Of a stretch of DNA of 12,040 bases, positions 1-7,174 are shown one piece after another (the first letter of the stretch is position 1; each line of letters starts with the position of its first letter). The notes under the pieces were generated by a model. It was not told the origin of the DNA. It did no database searches and saw only the letters and a list, made by a program, of their open reading frames with translations. Location: contig FR888015.1 in assembly GCA_000431335.1 (NCBI GenBank), positions 1-12,040 of the forward strand. Direction: 5' to 3'. The position numbers were made by a program, and so were the translations under genes. Source of the DNA: Clostridium sp. CAG:343. GTDB taxonomy: Bacteria > Bacillota > Clostridia > TANB77 > CAG-508.

Positions 1-37
1 GCTTGGACACCATAATCATTTCTTACTGAACTGTAAC
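1..37 (+). repeat. Window-edge inverted repeat, left copy
   Basis: The first 37 bases match the reverse complement of 12003-12039 at 36 of 37 positions, with the single difference at base 33. The similarity stops at base 37, just before AT-rich DNA. The repeat may run on beyond the window. It could be the end of an insertion sequence, a dispersed intergenic repeat, or the 3' end of a duplicated gene; the short piece visible here cannot decide between them. Confidence 0.85.
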
Positions 38-65
38 AATTGTAAAATTGAAAATAGAAAAATTA

Positions 66-104
66 AATAATAAATCCTGAATATTTGATTCAGGATTTAT
101 TATT
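66..104 (-). terminator. Intrinsic terminator of the small Asn-rich gene
   Basis: A perfect 17-bp stem (66-82 with 88-104) closes a 5-base loop. On the minus strand it follows the stop codon of the small Asn-rich gene by two bases, and T-rich DNA follows the stem. It would also stop transcription entering from the left of the window. Confidence 0.8.
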
Positions 105-106
105 AT

Positions 107-214
107 TTATCTACAATTATTGTTGTTTTGTTTTTCATTGTTACTATGACTTTGATTATTTTTATTATTTTGATTATTCTTGTTGTTTTGGTTTTCTTTA
201 TTTTTCTTTGACAT
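107..214 (-). CDS. Tiny Asn-rich protein, probable forespore small protein
   Basis: This is a 35-residue ORF beginning MSKKNKENQNN and ending NNNNCR. It has 16 Asn, 4 Gln and 6 Lys, almost no hydrophobic residues and no membrane segment. The start is the ATG at 214, because GGAGGTG (227-221) lies 6 bases upstream; the ATG at 218 opens a frame that stops after six codons. A sigma-G-like promoter (273-244) lies upstream and a strong terminator abuts the stop codon, so the gene is a complete transcription unit. The extreme hydrophilicity and forespore-type promoter resemble minor small acid-soluble spore proteins as a class. I do not recognise a specific family, so the spore role is an inference. 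It is divergent from murD. Confidence 0.65.
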   Translation of the reverse strand: MSKKNKENQNNKNNQNNKNNQSHSNNEKQNNNNCR

Positions 215-243
215 ACATAGCACCTCCATTTAAAACTCACTTA

Positions 244-273
244 TATTATGAACTAAAAAAGTAAATTTATTCA
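244..273 (-). promoter_or_regulatory. Sigma-G-like (forespore) promoter
   Basis: On the minus strand, TGAATA (273-268) is separated by 17 bases from CATAATA (250-244). This fits the late-forespore sigma-G pattern of a GNATR-type -35 and a CATNNTA-type -10. The predicted start is near 236, giving a leader of about 20 bases that holds GGAGGTG. It drives the small Asn-rich gene. Confidence 0.55.
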
Positions 274-282
274 AAATAAAAT

Positions 283-311
283 TTGTTTTTTTATATAATT
301 TGTTATATAAT
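283..311 (+). promoter_or_regulatory. Sigma-A-type promoter of murD
   Basis: TTGTTT (283-288) and a perfect TATAAT (306-311) are separated by 17 bases. The predicted start near 318 gives a leader of about 53 bases before the murD ATG. An overlapping TATAAT at 294-299 has no -35 at suitable spacing. Confidence 0.55.
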
Positions 312-370
312 ATTTAAAAAATCAATAAAAATAGTAAAGAACAATATATCACAAGGAAGTGTTAAAAATA

Positions 371-1771
371 ATGGAATATGAAAATAAAAAATTAAAAGAA
401 TTTGAAGATTTTATACGCTTTAGAAAAATAGCTATTATTGGATTAGGAGTTAGTAATATACCTTTAATAGATTATATGCATGAAAAAAAAGCAAAAGTAA
501 CAGTTTTTGATGACAGAGAATTTGAAAAAATACCAGAAGAAATAACGAAGAAAATAGAAAATTATAAATTTGAATATTCATTTGGTAAAGATAATTTAAA
601 AAAATTAAAAAATTTTGATATTATTTTTCGTTCACCAAGTTGTTTACCAACAAGAACAGAGCTAGTAGAAGAAGAAAAGAGAGGAGCTCTTGTTACAACA
701 GAAATAGAAATGCTTATGAAAATGTGCCCTTGTAAAATAGTAGGTGTAACAGGAAGTGATGGAAAAACAACAACAACTAGTTTGATTTATAGTATTTTAA
801 AAGAAGCTGGATATAATACATATTTAGGAGGAAATATAGGAACACCTCTTTTTACAAAAATTTCAGAAATAAAACCAGACGATATAGTAGTATTAGAATT
901 AAGCAGTTTTCAATTAATGGGGATGAAAGTAAGTCCACATATAGGGGTTATTACTAATATAACTCCAAATCATTTGAATATACACAAAGATTATCAAGAA
1001 TATATAGATGCAAAGAAAAATATTTTTAAATATCAAAAAGAAAATGATATTATTGTTTTAAACTATGATAATGCAATAACAAGGGAATGTGCTAAAGAGG
1101 CATTAGGAAAAGTTGTCTATTTTAGTGGTAAAAATAAATTAGAAGATGGCTTAATAGTAGATGACAAAATAATTAAAGAATGTAAAGATGGTATTAGAAA
1201 ACATCTTTTAGACACACAAGAAGTATTATTAAGAGGAGAACACAATTATGAAAACATAGCTACTGCATTAGCAGCAACAAGAACTTTAGTTGATACAGAT
1301 ATAGCAATAAAAGCTATAAAAAAGTTTAAACCAGTAGAACATAGATTAGAGTTTGTTAGAGAAATAAATAAAGTTAAATGGTATAATGATTCGGTTAGTT
1401 CTTCGCCAACAAGGACTATTGCAGGTTTAAAATCATTTGATGAAGAAATTGTTTTAATTGCAGGAGGTTATGACAAAAATTTAGATTATACACCAATTGC
1501 AAAACCTATAATAGACAATGTAAAAGCATTAATTTTAATGGGGCAAACATCAGGCAAAATATTTGAAGCAGTTAAAGAAGAATTAGAAAAACAAAATAAA
1601 AAATTAAAAATATATATGTGTAATTCATTAGAAGAAACCGTAAACCTTGCTAAAAAAGTGTCAAAACCAAATCAGATAGTATTATTTTCTCCAGCAAGTG
1701 CAAGTTTTGATATGTTTAAAAATTTTGCAGATAGAGGAATACAATTTAAGAATTTAGTAAATAAACTTTAA
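371..1771 (+). CDS. murD: UDP-N-acetylmuramoyl-L-alanine--D-glutamate ligase
   Basis: MurD is the cytoplasmic ATP-dependent ligase that adds D-Glu to UDP-MurNAc-L-Ala in peptidoglycan precursor synthesis. The protein is 466 residues from the ATG at 371, close to the usual length of about 450. AAGGAAG (353-359) lies 11 bases upstream of that ATG. An in-frame GTG at 359 would sit on top of the ribosome site and is disfavoured. An N-terminal Rossmann-like segment (KIAIIGLGVSN, about 19-29) precedes the ATP loop GVTGSDGKTTTT (about 125-136), GNIGTP (154-159), ELSSFQL (176-182), the NITPNHLN segment (196-203) and AKKNIF, whose first Lys (215) aligns with the carbamylated lysine. The C-terminal domain carries YNDSVSSSPTRT and the GGYDK motif. 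The gene stands outside a cell-division cluster; its neighbours are spore-related. Confidence 0.95.
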   Translation: MEYENKKLKEFEDFIRFRKIAIIGLGVSNIPLIDYMHEKKAKVTVFDDREFEKIPEEITKKIENYKFEYSFGKDNLKKLKNFDIIFRSPSCLPTRTELVEEEKRGALVTTEIEMLMKMCPCKIVGVTGSDGKTTTTSLIYSILKEAGYNTYLGGNIGTPLFTKISEIKPDDIVVLELSSFQLMGMKVSPHIGVITNITPNHLNIHKDYQEYIDAKKNIFKYQKENDIIVLNYDNAITRECAKEALGKVVYFSGKNKLEDGLIVDDKIIKECKDGIRKHLLDTQEVLLRGEHNYENIATALAATRTLVDTDIAIKAIKKFKPVEHRLEFVREINKVKWYNDSVSSSPTRTIAGLKSFDEEIVLIAGGYDKNLDYTPIAKPIIDNVKALILMGQTSGKIFEAVKEELEKQNKKLKIYMCNSLEETVNLAKKVSKPNQIVLFSPASASFDMFKNFADRGIQFKNLVNKL

Positions 1772-1787
1772 ATTTTTCACATAATAT

Positions 1788-1830
1788 AAAAAACTTCCAT
1801 ATTATATATAAAATAATAAGGAGGTTTTTT
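1788..1830 (+). promoter_or_regulatory. Hairpin burying the ribosome site of the coat-like gene
   Basis: Bases 1788-1798 can pair along their whole length with 1820-1830 (11 bp, one G-U wobble), enclosing a 21-base AU-rich loop. The 3' arm contains most of the AAGGAGG ribosome site (1818-1824) and ends in six Ts. In a transcript reading through from murD it could act as a weak terminator, hide the ribosome site, or both. A CATAATATA box (1780-1788), like the -10 of mother-cell sigma factors, lies at the left edge; a transcript starting from it would lose most of the left arm. No clear -35 is visible. Confidence 0.45.
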
Positions 1831-1832
1831 AT

Positions 1833-2408
1833 ATGTATAACAATGAATCATTTGATGATTACATAAGGAGTATTTTAGGATATCAAAACATGAATAATAT
1901 GTATATACAAAATAATTCAAATAATTACAATTTAAGTAATAATAATAATAGAGAAGAATTAGAAAATTGTTATCCTGAAATATATAAAATAGTATATCCG
2001 ATGGTTTCACAAAGATGTTCAACAATGAGCCAGCCAGTGACAAGAGAAACAGTAGAAAATATGACAGATGAAATTTATTCTGCAATTGAAGTTAATAGTG
2101 AAATAAATCTTAATATTAATTTACAAAATAAAACAACTGGAAATAGACAAGAAAATAAGGTTTCTACTAGTAATATTTTAAAATCAGAGGATAAAAATGA
2201 AAAAAGAGGAGAAGATAGACAATTTGGAAATAGAAATTTAAGAGATTTGATTCAAATTTTAATTATTAGGGAATTATTAAGAAGACCAAGACCAGAAAGA
2301 CCACCTTTTCCAGGACCTGGAGGCAGACCACCATTTCCAGGAGGACCAGGTAGACCACCTTTTAGACCTAGAGAATATGATGATATGGATATTTATGAAA
2401 GATATTAA
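1833..2408 (+). CDS. Putative spore-coat-like protein with Pro/Gly-rich tail
   Basis: A 191-residue protein starting at the ATG 8 bases after AAGGAGG. Residues about 1-40 are Asn/Tyr-rich. Residues about 41-90 form a compact region (ELENCYPEIYKIVYPMV, then PVTRETVENMTDEIYSAIE). Residues 90-130 are polar and low in complexity. RDLIQILIIRELLRR (about 137-151) precedes a tail of Arg, Pro, Gly and Phe with repeated RPPFPG-like units, ending acidic. There is no signal peptide or membrane helix. Similar composition is common in clostridial spore coat and exosporium proteins, and I have a general impression that the YPEIYKIVYPMV region is conserved in clostridia, but I cannot name a family. The gene is followed by its own strong terminator. 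The coat role is an inference. Confidence 0.6.
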   Translation: MYNNESFDDYIRSILGYQNMNNMYIQNNSNNYNLSNNNNREELENCYPEIYKIVYPMVSQRCSTMSQPVTRETVENMTDEIYSAIEVNSEINLNINLQNKTTGNRQENKVSTSNILKSEDKNEKRGEDRQFGNRNLRDLIQILIIRELLRRPRPERPPFPGPGGRPPFPGGPGRPPFRPREYDDMDIYERY

Positions 2409-2412
2409 TTTT

Positions 2413-2455
2413 AAAAAAAAAGGAAAATATTTCTATAATATTTTCCTTTTTTTTT
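2413..2455 (+). terminator. Terminator after the coat-like gene
   Basis: GGAAAATATT (2422-2431) pairs with AATATTTTCC (2437-2446) around the loop TCTAT. Flanking A9 and T9 runs extend the stem to 19 bp and supply the U tract. Confidence 0.85.
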
Positions 2456-2541
2456 GCAATTTATCTATATGATTTTTTTGAATATTATTTTTTTATTTTG
2501 ACAAAAATAATATTGAGAAATTTTGAAAGGTGGTAAATAAA

Positions 2542-2988
2542 ATGAAAGTTAAAGAATGTATGTGTGATGATGTATGTTGTGTAAAGCCTGAAACAAAGAT
2601 AAAAGAAGTTGCAAAATTAATGTCTGAAAATCATATTGGTTCAATACCAGTATGTGATCAAAACCAATGTATTTGTGGAATTGTAACAGATAGAGATATT
2701 TTATTAAGATGTGTTGCTTGTGATAAAGATACAAATCAAACTTCAGTAAGTGAAATTATGAGTTGCAATGTCTGCACTTGCAAGGAAGATGATGATATAA
2801 CAAATGCACAAACTCAAATGAGTCAAAATCAAATTAGAAGATTACCAGTATGTAATTCAAAAAATGAAGTAGTAGGTATATTAACTTTAGGAGATTTAGC
2901 ACAAAATACTCAATCAATAGGACAACAACAAGTTAATGAAACTATAGAAAATATTTGTAACTGTCATCAAAATAAAAACGCTGAATAA
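2542..2988 (+). CDS. Cys-rich two-CBS-domain protein
   Basis: A 148-residue cytoplasmic protein made almost wholly of a tandem CBS pair (about 7-61 and 72-124). Each half carries the usual motif: HIGSIPV followed by GIVTDRDIL, and QIRRLPV followed by GILTLGDLA. Such pairs generally bind adenine nucleotides or related ligands and act as sensors; the ligand and partner are unknown here. The ATG at 2542 is chosen because GAAAGGTGG (2525-2533) lies 8 bases upstream; an in-frame GTG at 2530 overlaps that site. The odd feature is 15 Cys (about 10%), several in pairs such as CMC, VCC, CIC, CVAC, CNVCTC and CNC. Upstream, TTGACA at 2498-2503 has no clear -10, and GAATATT at 2480-2486 resembles a sigma-E -35 without a good -10. 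Gene regulation is therefore unresolved. Confidence 0.85.
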   Translation: MKVKECMCDDVCCVKPETKIKEVAKLMSENHIGSIPVCDQNQCICGIVTDRDILLRCVACDKDTNQTSVSEIMSCNVCTCKEDDDITNAQTQMSQNQIRRLPVCNSKNEVVGILTLGDLAQNTQSIGQQQVNETIENICNCHQNKNAE

Positions 2989-3003
2989 GAAGGACAAAAA
3001 TTA

Positions 3004-3035
3004 GCAAAAAGGCGGATATAGAACCGCCTTTTTGC
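3004..3035 (+). terminator. Terminator after the CBS gene
   Basis: GCAAAAAGGCGG (3004-3015) pairs perfectly with CCGCCTTTTTGC (3024-3035) around an 8-base loop. It is the most GC-rich hairpin in the area and has a T5 run within the 3' arm. Confidence 0.85.
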
Positions 3036-3042
3036 ATATAAT
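3014..3042 (+). promoter_or_regulatory. Possible sigma-E-like promoter of the ytvI-family gene
   Basis: CATATAAT (3035-3042) matches the mother-cell sigma-E -10 consensus CATACAAT at 7 of 8 bases. GGATATA (3014-3020), 14 bases upstream, partly matches the ATATT-type -35. The whole element lies over the preceding terminator hairpin, leaving about 10 bases before the ribosome site. The TATAAT core inside it (3037-3042) has no sigma-A -35. This is a weak call that fits the sporulation assignment of the gene. Confidence 0.3.
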
Positions 3043-3059
3043 AAAAACGGAGGGAACAA

Positions 3060-4158
3060 ATGATTTTTGATGTTTCTTATTGGACAAGAGTTTTTAAAAG
3101 AATTTTATATGTTGTTTTTATATTATTAGGCTTATATATTGGATTAAAATTATCTGTTTTTTATATGCCTTTTTTAGTTGCCTTTATAATATCATTAATG
3201 GTAGAACCTGCTATAAAGTTTATTATGAGAAAGACAAATTTAACCAGGAGAACTAGTTCTATAATTATATTTGTAATCGTGTCTCTTATAATATTAGGAA
3301 CATTAACATGGCTAATTATAACTTTATTCTCTGAATCATCTAGTTTATTACAGGGATTAAATAATTATTTTGATAAAGCTTACATACAATTTCAATCATT
3401 AATTTCTACATTTAATTATGACAAAATTCATTTGTCTAGTGAAGTTTTATCTGTTATAGAAAATTCAACAGAAGATTTATTAACAACAGCCTCAAATTGG
3501 TTAAGAGGTGCATTAACAGGATTAATAAACTTTATTACAAGTTTACCGTCTATTGCTATTTGTATTGGTATTACAGTAGTTGCACTATATTTTATTTGTG
3601 TAGATAAAATTTATATATTAGATCAAATAGAATATCACTTACCAAAAGTATGGGTGAAAAAAATACGAGTTCATTTAAAGGATTTAATTGACAGTTTAGG
3701 TGGGTATTTAAAAGCAGAAGCAACTCTTATTTTGGTTTCTTTTATAGTTTCTTTAATTGGATTATATATTTTAGAATTTTCAGGATTTAACGTACAATAT
3801 CCATTATTGATGGCTTTATTTATTGGATTTGTAGATGCTCTGCCAATTTTACGGATCAGGAACAGTAATGATTCCATGGGCTATTTTATGCGCTATTAAT
3901 GGAGATTTAAATTTAGGAATTGCAATTATAATTTTGTTAGTTATTATGTCTGTAATAAGACAGTTATTAGAACCAAAGTTAGTTAGCAAAAATATAGGAA
4001 TACATCCTATTTTTACACTAATAGCAATGTACACAGGATTTAAAGTAATAGGAGTGATGGGGCTTTTAATTGGACCAATTGTACTTATTATATTTAAAAA
4101 TATATTTGCTAATTTAATAGATAAAGGAGTATTTAAAACTATTTTTGATAGAAAATAA
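3060..4158 (+). pseudogene. ytvI: YtvI-type sporulation membrane protein (AI-2E transporter family), frameshifted
   Basis: The reading frame from ATG 3060 (GGAGGG 5 bases upstream) runs normally to DALPIL, codon 264 at 3849-3851. It then goes out of frame and stops at 3899. Skipping the single C at 3852 restores the expected continuation GSGTVMIPWAILCAINGD to the stop at 4158, giving a 365-residue product, close to the roughly 370 of YtvI. The joined protein has the family layout: N-terminal hydrophobic helices (about 14-50 and 66-90), a soluble middle, then paired helices around 155-180, 221-241 and onward, the DALP...GSG motif, and the late EPKLVSKNIGIHP segment. YtvI proteins are integral membrane proteins linked to sporulation in Bacillus; the substrate is unknown. 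The lesion may be a real mutation or a sequencing error. It ends convergent with guaA. Confidence 0.85.
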
Positions 4159-4198
4159 AAATGAAGCAAAAAGAATTAGTTTCTAATTGCTTCATTTT
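4157..4198. terminator. Bidirectional terminator between ytvI and guaA
   Basis: AAAATGAAGCAA (4157-4168) pairs perfectly with TTGCTTCATTTT (4187-4198), with T or A runs on both outer sides. It lies between two convergent stop codons and can serve both genes. Confidence 0.8.
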
Positions 4199-4203
4199 TT
4201 ATT

Positions 4204-5739
4204 TTATTCCCATTCAATTGTTGCTGGTGGCTTAGAAGTAATATCATAGACAACTCTATTTACATGTTCAACTTCATTTACAATTCTACTTGAAACTTTT
4301 TCTAAAACTTCATAAGGTATTTTACTCCAAACACCTGTCATGAAGTCAGTTGTTTCAACAGCTCTTAGTGCAACAGTGTAATCATAAGTTCTTTCATCTC
4401 CCATTACACCAACTGATTTTAGATTTGTTAATACAGCAAAATATTGATTAATATTTTTATGAAGACCAGCTTTAGCAATTTCCTCTCTAAAAATACTATC
4501 TGCATTTTTTAGAATTGTTAATTTATCATCTGTTATTTCACCAATAATTCTTATAGCTAATCCAGGTCCAGGAAATGGTTGTCTAAATACTAAATTTTCA
4601 GGAATTCCTAATTCTAATCCAGTTTTTCTAACTTCATCTTTAAATAAATCTCTTAAAGGTTCTACAATTTCTTTAAAATCAACATAGTCAGGAAGACCTC
4701 CGACATTATGGTGACTTTTAATAACAGAACTTTTGCCTAAACCACTTTCGATTACATCAGGATAAATAGTACCTTGAACTAAAAAGTCTACAGTTCCAAT
4801 TTTTTTAGCTTCTTCTTCAAATACTCTTATAAATTCTTCACCAATAATTTTTCTTTTTCTTTCTGGATCAGTAACACCAACAAGTTTATTTAAAAATCTA
4901 TCTTTACAATTAACTCTAATTAAGTTTATATCGAATTGATTTCTAAATATTTCTTCAACTTCATTTCCTTCGTTTTTACGAAGAAGTCCATGGTCTAGAA
5001 AAATACAGGTTAAATTTTTCCCAATAGCTTTACTTAAAAGTACAGCTGCAACAGAAGAATCAACACCGCCAGATAAAGCACATAGAGCTTTTTTGTTACC
5101 AATTTTTTCTTTTAACTTTTTAATACTATCTTCAACAAAAGAAGATATAATCCAATCCCCAGAGCATTTACAAATATTAAATAAGAAATTTTTAATAACT
5201 AAAGTTCCATTTATAGAATTGTTAACTTCAGGATGGAACTGAATACCATATAAATTTTTCTCTGTATTTTCAATAGCAGCATTTGGACAAGAAGATGTAT
5301 GTCCAATATTTTTAAACCCATCAGGAACAACATCTACATAATCAGTATGACTCATTAAAAATCCATTAACATTATCAAATCCATTAAAAAGTGCAGAAGT
5401 ATTGTCAATATTAACATTTGTTGTACCATATTCTCTTTTATTAGCTTTTGCTACTTTTCCACCCAAAGTATATGTCATTAGTTGCATACCATAACAAATT
5501 CCCAATATAGGAATTCCTAGTTCAAATATTTCTTTAGAGCATTTAGGTGAATCTTCACTAAATACACTTGCAGGTCCACCTGTGAAAATAATTCCTTTTG
5601 GATTTTTCTCTTTTATTTTTTCAATAGAGATGTTATAAGGAACTACTTCGGAATAAACATTGCATTCTCTAACCCTTCTTGCAATCAATTGATTATATTG
5701 ACCTCCAAAGTCTAAAATCAAAATTAATTCATTTTTCAT
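4204..5739 (-). CDS. guaA: GMP synthase (glutamine-hydrolysing)
   Basis: GuaA converts XMP to GMP using ATP and the amide nitrogen of glutamine, in the cytoplasm. At 511 residues it is full length for the bacterial form. The N-terminal class I amidotransferase domain (about 1-190) carries DFGGQYNQLIARRVRE (10-25), the nucleophile Cys82 in GICYGMQ, and the His169/Glu171 pair in QFHPEV. The ATP pyrophosphatase domain begins with the loop ALSGGVDSSV (221-230). The C-terminal dimerisation domain contains the QPFPGPGLAIR segment and ends in the typical PPATIEWE. The start ATG has AGGAGGG (5754-5748) 8 bases upstream. Only 27 bases separate it from the upstream RelA/SpoT-like gene, with no room for a separate promoter or riboswitch, so the two are probably cotranscribed. 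Confidence 0.97.
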   Translation of the reverse strand: MKNELILILDFGGQYNQLIARRVRECNVYSEVVPYNISIEKIKEKNPKGIIFTGGPASVFSEDSPKCSKEIFELGIPILGICYGMQLMTYTLGGKVAKANKREYGTTNVNIDNTSALFNGFDNVNGFLMSHTDYVDVVPDGFKNIGHTSSCPNAAIENTEKNLYGIQFHPEVNNSINGTLVIKNFLFNICKCSGDWIISSFVEDSIKKLKEKIGNKKALCALSGGVDSSVAAVLLSKAIGKNLTCIFLDHGLLRKNEGNEVEEIFRNQFDINLIRVNCKDRFLNKLVGVTDPERKRKIIGEEFIRVFEEEAKKIGTVDFLVQGTIYPDVIESGLGKSSVIKSHHNVGGLPDYVDFKEIVEPLRDLFKDEVRKTGLELGIPENLVFRQPFPGPGLAIRIIGEITDDKLTILKNADSIFREEIAKAGLHKNINQYFAVLTNLKSVGVMGDERTYDYTVALRAVETTDFMTGVWSKIPYEVLEKVSSRIVNEVEHVNRVVYDITSKPPATIEWE

Positions 5740-5766
5740 TATTTATACCCTCCTAAAATAAAATTA

Positions 5767-7137
5767 TTATAATGAAAGTTCTTTATCTTTTTTAGATGTC
5801 TTAAGTATTTTTTCGAAAGTTGGACTAGATAGATATTCATTAATATCATATTCTGTAATGCCAAGAGAGCTTTCTTGAGATTTAAATATTTTGTCTTTAA
5901 GTGCATATAGCTTTGAAAAATAATTTAATATATATTTTTCACAAGGATCTCCTTTAGTTACTTGGCTAACTAAATTTTTGTAATTTTGATAATCACTAAA
6001 TTGTTGAGTAACAACTCGATCTTTTTCTGTACTATCAATTCTAGATAAAAAAGATTTTGGTGCAACTTCTTTAATTTCTTGTACAAATTCATTTATTTTT
6101 TCTTTATCTTTAGGTTCTGGAATTCGAAAAGGGGATATTGCTTTTCCTTTTAAATTAGTATGAGCAGCATACCCGTAATTTCCTTCTTGATATTCATGTT
6201 GAGACTGTAATTGACATTCAATTGTACCAAATAAAGTATCTATGTATAGAAAGTTAGATACAAATCCATCTTTAGTTCTTTTCTTTTTCATAGCTTTAGG
6301 ACTTTGGGAAATATGTAATTTTTCAAATAATTCATTATTTTCAAACAATGAATCAACTTGTTTAGTTAAAACAGCTAAATCTAACTTATCATGTACTCTA
6401 GAAGTGAAATCATCTAAAGCTTTAAAAAAGTTCATTTTATTGTTCAAAATATCTTCATTATCTATCGGTTGATTTTCATTGTTAGCAGCTTTCATAAATG
6501 CAAGGCAATTTTCTATATCTGCAATTTGTTTATTATAATAATTAAGTAAATTTTCAGCTTCAGGAGAAATTAAAGTTTTAATTTGATTTAATAATTGTTT
6601 ACATTTTTCGTAATAATCAACTTTAGTACAAGAATAATTATAAACTTTAGGATTCGAAAAATCATCTTTAATCAGTTTTGATTTAAATTCTTGCATTTCT
6701 CCTAAAATACGATGATTTTTCTTTTTTTCTTCTATTAGTTCTTGAATTTCTGGGTCGTTTGAATAGAAAGTAGGAGGTCTATTACATGCAATTATTTTCA
6801 TAGCAAAAATATCATTAATATTTTTTAAGTCTATTTTAGGCTCATTTGTATTTGTGTCATATGATAGGGAAGTTCTTGAAGCATAATCTTCAAGTTTATC
6901 TTTAATACTCTTAGGAGCTTTAAAACGATACGGGATTTCCACAGTAAAATCTTCATAACGTTGATGCTGAGATAACATTATTGCAGCTATTACATAATGA
7001 AAATAATCTTGTACATTTTTATTTTCATATATTTTAGCATATTCTTCATATTTCTTATCCAACAAATTTTTTAATAATTCTTCTTCATTTGGTACGTCAA
7101 CTTTTAAAGAATCTACAAATTCTGTTCTTTTGTCCAT
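5767..7137 (-). CDS. Diverged RelA/SpoT-like nucleotidyltransferase-fold protein
   Basis: A 456-residue soluble protein. Two separated segments resemble the (p)ppGpp synthetase fold. One is YRFKAPKSIKDKL (70-82) with INDIFAMKII (108-117), like the RelA substrate-binding and DLAGIRI segments. The other is DGFVSNFLYIDTLFGTIECQ (290-309) with YGYAAHTNLKGK (321-332), like GYxSLH...VEIQ...AAHxxYK. A largely helical, charged stretch of about 170 residues separates them. Compared with active synthetases, the G-loop Tyr is Phe, the SLH-type His is missing and the Arg of GIRI is Lys, while Glu307, in the position of the catalytic Glu, is kept. Activity is therefore uncertain. There is no HD hydrolase, TGS or ACT domain. 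Its position directly upstream of guaA suggests a link to guanine nucleotides. Homology is inferred from motifs only. The ribosome site is weak (GGATGTG). Confidence 0.65.
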   Translation of the reverse strand: MDKRTEFVDSLKVDVPNEEELLKNLLDKKYEEYAKIYENKNVQDYFHYVIAAIMLSQHQRYEDFTVEIPYRFKAPKSIKDKLEDYASRTSLSYDTNTNEPKIDLKNINDIFAMKIIACNRPPTFYSNDPEIQELIEEKKKNHRILGEMQEFKSKLIKDDFSNPKVYNYSCTKVDYYEKCKQLLNQIKTLISPEAENLLNYYNKQIADIENCLAFMKAANNENQPIDNEDILNNKMNFFKALDDFTSRVHDKLDLAVLTKQVDSLFENNELFEKLHISQSPKAMKKKRTKDGFVSNFLYIDTLFGTIECQLQSQHEYQEGNYGYAAHTNLKGKAISPFRIPEPKDKEKINEFVQEIKEVAPKSFLSRIDSTEKDRVVTQQFSDYQNYKNLVSQVTKGDPCEKYILNYFSKLYALKDKIFKSQESSLGITEYDINEYLSSPTFEKILKTSKKDKELSL

Positions 7138-7174
7138 TTTTAAATTTCACATCCATTCTTTATATGTTAAAAAA

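Noticed and set aside
2..70. Open frame at the left edge ending in a stop at 68-70, and a similar one from the right edge, as parts of duplicated genes
   Set aside because: Only a dozen residues are shared and the remaining codons are AT-rich filler; other frames of the repeat also stay open briefly, so coding cannot be supported.
196..203. Unusual substitution in MurD (NHLN for DHLD, near residues 200-203)
   Set aside because: As I recall, clostridial MurD proteins commonly vary here, and the other catalytic motifs are intact, so it is not treated as a novelty. The start/end values given here are only nominal; the codons lie near base 968-979.
1777..2085. Minus-strand ORF of 102 codons
   Set aside because: Tyr/Leu/Phe-rich antisense of the AT-rich coat-like gene, with no ribosome site; a shadow frame.
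3835..4158. A separate 107-residue membrane protein
   Set aside because: It continues the YtvI family sequence out of frame from the preceding ORF and has no ribosome site of its own; better explained by the frameshift at 3852.
3849..4169. Minus-strand ORF of 106 codons opposite the end of ytvI
   Set aside because: Antisense shadow of a hydrophobic membrane-protein gene; it crosses the terminator and has no ribosome site.
5740..5766. Guanine riboswitch upstream of guaA
   Set aside because: Only 27 bases separate the two genes, and the leader of the operon is about 30 bases; no aptamer can fit.
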